A stretch of 45,100 nucleotides of DNA. It comes from Defluviicoccus sp. (GTDB lineage: Bacteria; Pseudomonadota; Alphaproteobacteria; Rhodospirillales; Defluviicoccaceae). Shown in pieces: positions 42,198 to 45,100 of this stretch. The position numbers were made by a program, and so were the translations under genes. Position 1 is the first letter of the stretch. Each line of letters begins with the position of its first letter. Below the pieces are notes generated by a model. That model saw only the letters and a program-made list of their open reading frames with translations, was not told where the DNA came from and searched no databases. The stretch covers positions 1-45,100 of the forward strand of contig JARSSM010000003.1 of assembly GCA_029624735.1 (NCBI GenBank), in the 5' to 3' direction.

Positions 42198-44853
42198 CGC
42201 GCTGGCTTTCCGCTTCCAGCGCGCGCGAGGCTTGCTGGTCAGCGGCGCGGACCAGCGCTTCCAGCCAGGCGAGGCCCCAGGGGCCGAAGCGCTTCTGCAG
42301 TCGGGCGAAACGCAGGGCGACGTCGCGAGCACGGGCCTGCAGGAGGCTCGGCGGGCCGTCGTCGCAGCCGTCCGTCTCGATCACCGGACGCGCGCGGCCG
42401 TGATGCGCCGCGATCAGGTGCAGGACTAGGTCCTTGAGATCGTCCGGGAGCACTGCCAAGGCGTTGTTCCTTTCTGCCCGCAACAGCGAGCCGAACTCGT
42501 GCCGATAGCCGCCGAGGACAGCGAAATCTGGCGGTCGCTTGCTGCCGGTTTTCGCGTACGGGCGGCCGTCCTTCGGCGTGTGGAACGCTCCCTGCCAGCG
42601 CCGGGCCGCCTTACCCTCGTCATGCAGGCGGGCGGCGAGCACGATCGCATTGGCGAGGTCCTTGTCGAGGCCGAGGGCTTCGACAATCGCTCGCGCCTTC
42701 TCTACCGCCCACCCCTGGTGTTCGGCCAGGCTCTGGGCACGGGCCGCGACGGAGCGCGACTCCTCGTCGGTTGCCTCGCTGCGCCAATTCTCGATGATGA
42801 GCTGGGCCAGCGCTTGATCCTCCGCGTCGCGCGCGACGTCGAAAGCGTGCACCGGCCGCCAGCGCCGGTCGGTGGCAGGCGACGGCTCGGCCTCGCCTGC
42901 GGCAGCCGTCACGCTGCGCACGCGGAACGGGACCAACGGTATGCCCGCAGGAATGGAGGGCCAGCCGTCCTCGCCGTCAGCAGTCGACGGCGGTTCATTC
43001 GTATCGTCATTGAGCAGGCCGTCCTGCAAGCCGGCGAGCCGCGCATCGACAATCAGCGTCGCGCCTGCGAGATCCCTGGTAAGCGCTTGGTCGTTCTTCT
43101 TCTTGTTGTCACCGGACGTGAGCTCGTGCAGACGGTGGACCTTGCGCAAGGATCCATTCGTTTCCAGCGCGATGGCAGCGACGGTCGGCCTCTCTGCATC
43201 GTCGCGGCGTTCGACGGCTGCGGCCCTTTTCCTCAGCCAGTTGACGACGCGATACGTTTCGGTTTCGAGCTTCTCGCTCAAGTGCGGTTCGGCGGCTTCG
43301 AAGAAGCCCTCGATCTCGGCCCGCGTTGCTTCGCCGCCCTGCCCGCGCACCGGCAGGCAGGTACGCCAGACGACGGTTGTTTGCGGTTGATCGTCCTCGA
43401 TCCAGCCGCGCAGCCACGGCTGCACCTCCGGCCGGCCAGTGTGTTCCTCAAGCGAGGTCATCGACCAGGCATCGACCAGCGGCCGCGTAAGCGCGGGGAA
43501 GAGCGGCGCGGGGGTCGACGCGGCGATGACGGCGTTGCCAAGCTGGGCTTTGAGTTTGGCGAGGGCACCAGGGCTGGCGTCATAGCTGCCACCCTCGTCG
43601 CGCGGCAACTGCTGCAGCAGCCCAGAAGCCCGCCACGCGATCCTTGCGTGCGCTTCCTGAGGCGTGGGGGCATCGGGTTTCTTGGGCTGTGGTTCTCCCG
43701 CATGTTCAGAAATGACGGCGATCTGTGCTTCGCCGCTGCCCAGCCGATTGACGCGGCCCAATCGCTGCACCATCCGCTCCCAGGGGACGAGATCGCAGAC
43801 CATGTGATCGGCGTCGAGATCGACGCCGACTTCGCCCGCCGAGGTGGCGATGACAAAGGCGGGTTTGTCGAGGGTCTCGCTGCTGCCGGCGAGAAAGCCC
43901 AGCGCTTTCAGCTTCTTGGCAGCATCAGCCCGTTCCTTGACCCGCCGGGCGCCGACGAAAAGTTCAGTCTCGATCGCCACTCCACCGGCCTTGGCCAGTT
44001 TCTCGATCGAAGCCTTCGCCTTCTCCGCCGTCTCGCGGCTGTTGCAATAAACGAGGACACGAACGGCCGACCGGGCGCGGCTCGCAAGCTCCCACGCCGC
44101 CTGCGCCAAGCGTTCCTCAGGCTTCCCATCGCCGGCCGGTCCGATCGTCAGTCGTTTCCTGGCCGCGAGACGCTGCCCTGCGACCGGATCCTGGCAATCC
44201 TCCTCACTCAGACGGAAGACATCACCGCCGGCATCGCGCCCAGTGGCCGATAGCGCCAGCAGCCGGAACGGCGGGATGAGGCAACCGGTGCGCTCGTCTC
44301 GCGGACCGAGAGCGGCCCTCCCGGCGATCTTCTCCAGCAGCCGTTCGAATGGTGGCACGAGGTGCGCTTCATCAAGAACGACGAGGGTGTCGGCGCCGAG
44401 CAGACCTGCGTGGTAGGGCCGCATGCGCCGGCTCACGCCGTAGCCCTCGAACAGCATCCGCGAGCCAATCATGTCGACGGTGCCGACGATGATGGCTGGC
44501 GCCGCCGGATCCTCCAGCCATTGCCGCTTGTCGACATGCTGGCCGCGCAGTGTGCTCACCCGCAGGCCGGCATCACCCGACTTCGCCTTGATCGCGTCGG
44601 CAACCGTGGTCGCCTGGTCAACCACCGCCCGCCGGTCGACCACATAGACAAGCCGGCGCGGCAGACGGGCACCGGCCCTTCGCGCGAGATACCAGAGCGC
44701 GATGATGGCGGTCTTGCCGAGACCGGTGGGAAGATCGAGCGCCCGCGGCAGGCCTTCATCGCTGAGGAGGCAGCCGTACAGCCGCACCTGCCAGCGCATC
44801 GGTAAGTGGCCGGTCAGGTTCGCGAAGTCTTGCTCGAAGGTGTTGCCGCTCAC
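42190..44853 (-). CDS. cas3: Cas3 helicase-nuclease, helicase first and HD domain last
   Basis: 887 aa. The helicase comes first: Walker A DLPTGLGKTA (40-49), DEAH box 161-164 (VLDEAHLV), SAT 202-204, and motif VI QRLGRVNR (363-370). The HD nuclease is at the C-terminus, with LHDEGKAARRWQ (His744, Asp745), HEFGSLLRAE and LIAAHHGRARP. Helicase-then-HD order is the type I-G form, opposite to the common HD-first Cas3. All motor and metal-binding boxes are intact, so target degradation should work. GAGGTAGGTGAG precedes the ATG. It is the first gene of the cas operon. Confidence 0.95.
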
Positions 44854-44999
44854 CTACCTCTTGAAGATCCGCAGCCCAGCCTGCCGATCTCCCCCCTTTG
44901 GAGTAAGCCCGTCGCGATTGTGCAACAAACGTAGCAAGTTGTCCAATCCGATGGTCAGGGGCTGCTCGCGCCCGGCTGAAAGAGTTATGTGCGTCAGGT

Positions 45000-45100
45000 T
45001 CAGCAAACTGACCATGGTTGCGGATGGGGTTGCGCCGGTGGGGAACGCGTCAGCTCCTCAAGCTGCATCCCCTTGAGCTGCCGTCCGTCCAAGATCGCTT
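45000..45100 (-). CDS. Possible C-terminal end of a large serine recombinase, partial
   Basis: The minus-strand frame entering at 45100 reads AILDGRQLKGMQLEELTRSP and ends WSVC at 45000. The AILxGRQxxG-x-L-x-x-L pattern resembles the last segment of many large serine recombinases with zinc ribbon, but only 33 residues are visible. Between this and cas3 (44854-44999) no gene is convincing; a 53-codon frame from 45015 to 44854 has no recognisable domain. If confirmed, it would mean a mobile element borders the CRISPR locus. Confidence 0.35.
   Translation of the reverse strand, partial: AILDGRQLKGMQLEELTRSPPAQPHPQPWSVC

Noticed and set aside
42499..44253. 584-codon plus-strand open frame
   Set aside because: Antisense to cas3, without recognisable motifs.

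Overview
The window is high-GC DNA with densely packed operons, many ATGA start/stop overlaps and occasional GTG/TTG starts. Gene content (a vanadium nitrogenase under sigma-54 control, ModE, HME-type RND pumps, a type I-G CRISPR system) suggests a diazotrophic proteobacterium. An alphaproteobacterium of Rhodospirillales or purple non-sulfur type is my best guess, but no marker gene settles it.

Region 1 (1-16767) is a metal-efflux island of two divergent operons. On the minus strand lie a CusC-type outer-membrane protein, a CusB adaptor with a duplicated metal-binding domain and a CusA pump (cut by the window start), preceded by a SpoIIAA-like protein and two YtkA-like exported proteins. On the plus strand lie a TolC-type protein, an unusual adaptor with an internal second signal-like segment, a second HME-RND pump, a small exported protein, an OmpR-type regulator and kinase, a DUF305 protein, and an ABC-exporter membrane domain without its ATPase.

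Region 2 (16768-17648) is a junction with a decayed IS3-family transposase, followed by two GTAC-N6-GAAC sites and a sigma-54 promoter.

Region 3 (17649-33504) is a vanadium nitrogenase locus. The plus-strand operon reads vnfD-vnfG-vnfK, a NifX-like gene with a glycine-rich insert, then a PhnCDE-type ABC transporter that I infer imports vanadate. The minus-strand operon (own sigma-54 promoter) reads NifX-like, a small Cys-motif protein of unknown function, vnfE, vnfN, vnfX; it converges on the first with 13 bp between stop codons. Its activator gene vnfA lies upstream, behind a DUF2478-like gene whose sigma-54 promoter is followed by a ModE-box-like dyad. Further on are a ModA remnant, another NifX-fold gene, an ArsC-like nitrogenase-associated gene with a sigma-54 promoter, and modE. 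Inferred logic: Mo-loaded ModE represses vnfA, and without Mo VnfA with sigma-54 RNA polymerase turns on the enzyme, cofactor scaffold and vanadate uptake. No vnfH, nifB or nifV lies in the window, so the Fe protein and the cofactor core must come from elsewhere.

Region 4 (33517-44853) has a truncated IS630-family transposase, a 25-repeat CRISPR array, its leader, and a complete type I-G (formerly I-U) set: cas2, a cas4-cas1 fusion, csb2, csb1, csb3/cas8 and cas3. The last bases may hold the tail of a serine recombinase gene. All calls rest on reading translations and motifs by eye; no database search was run.
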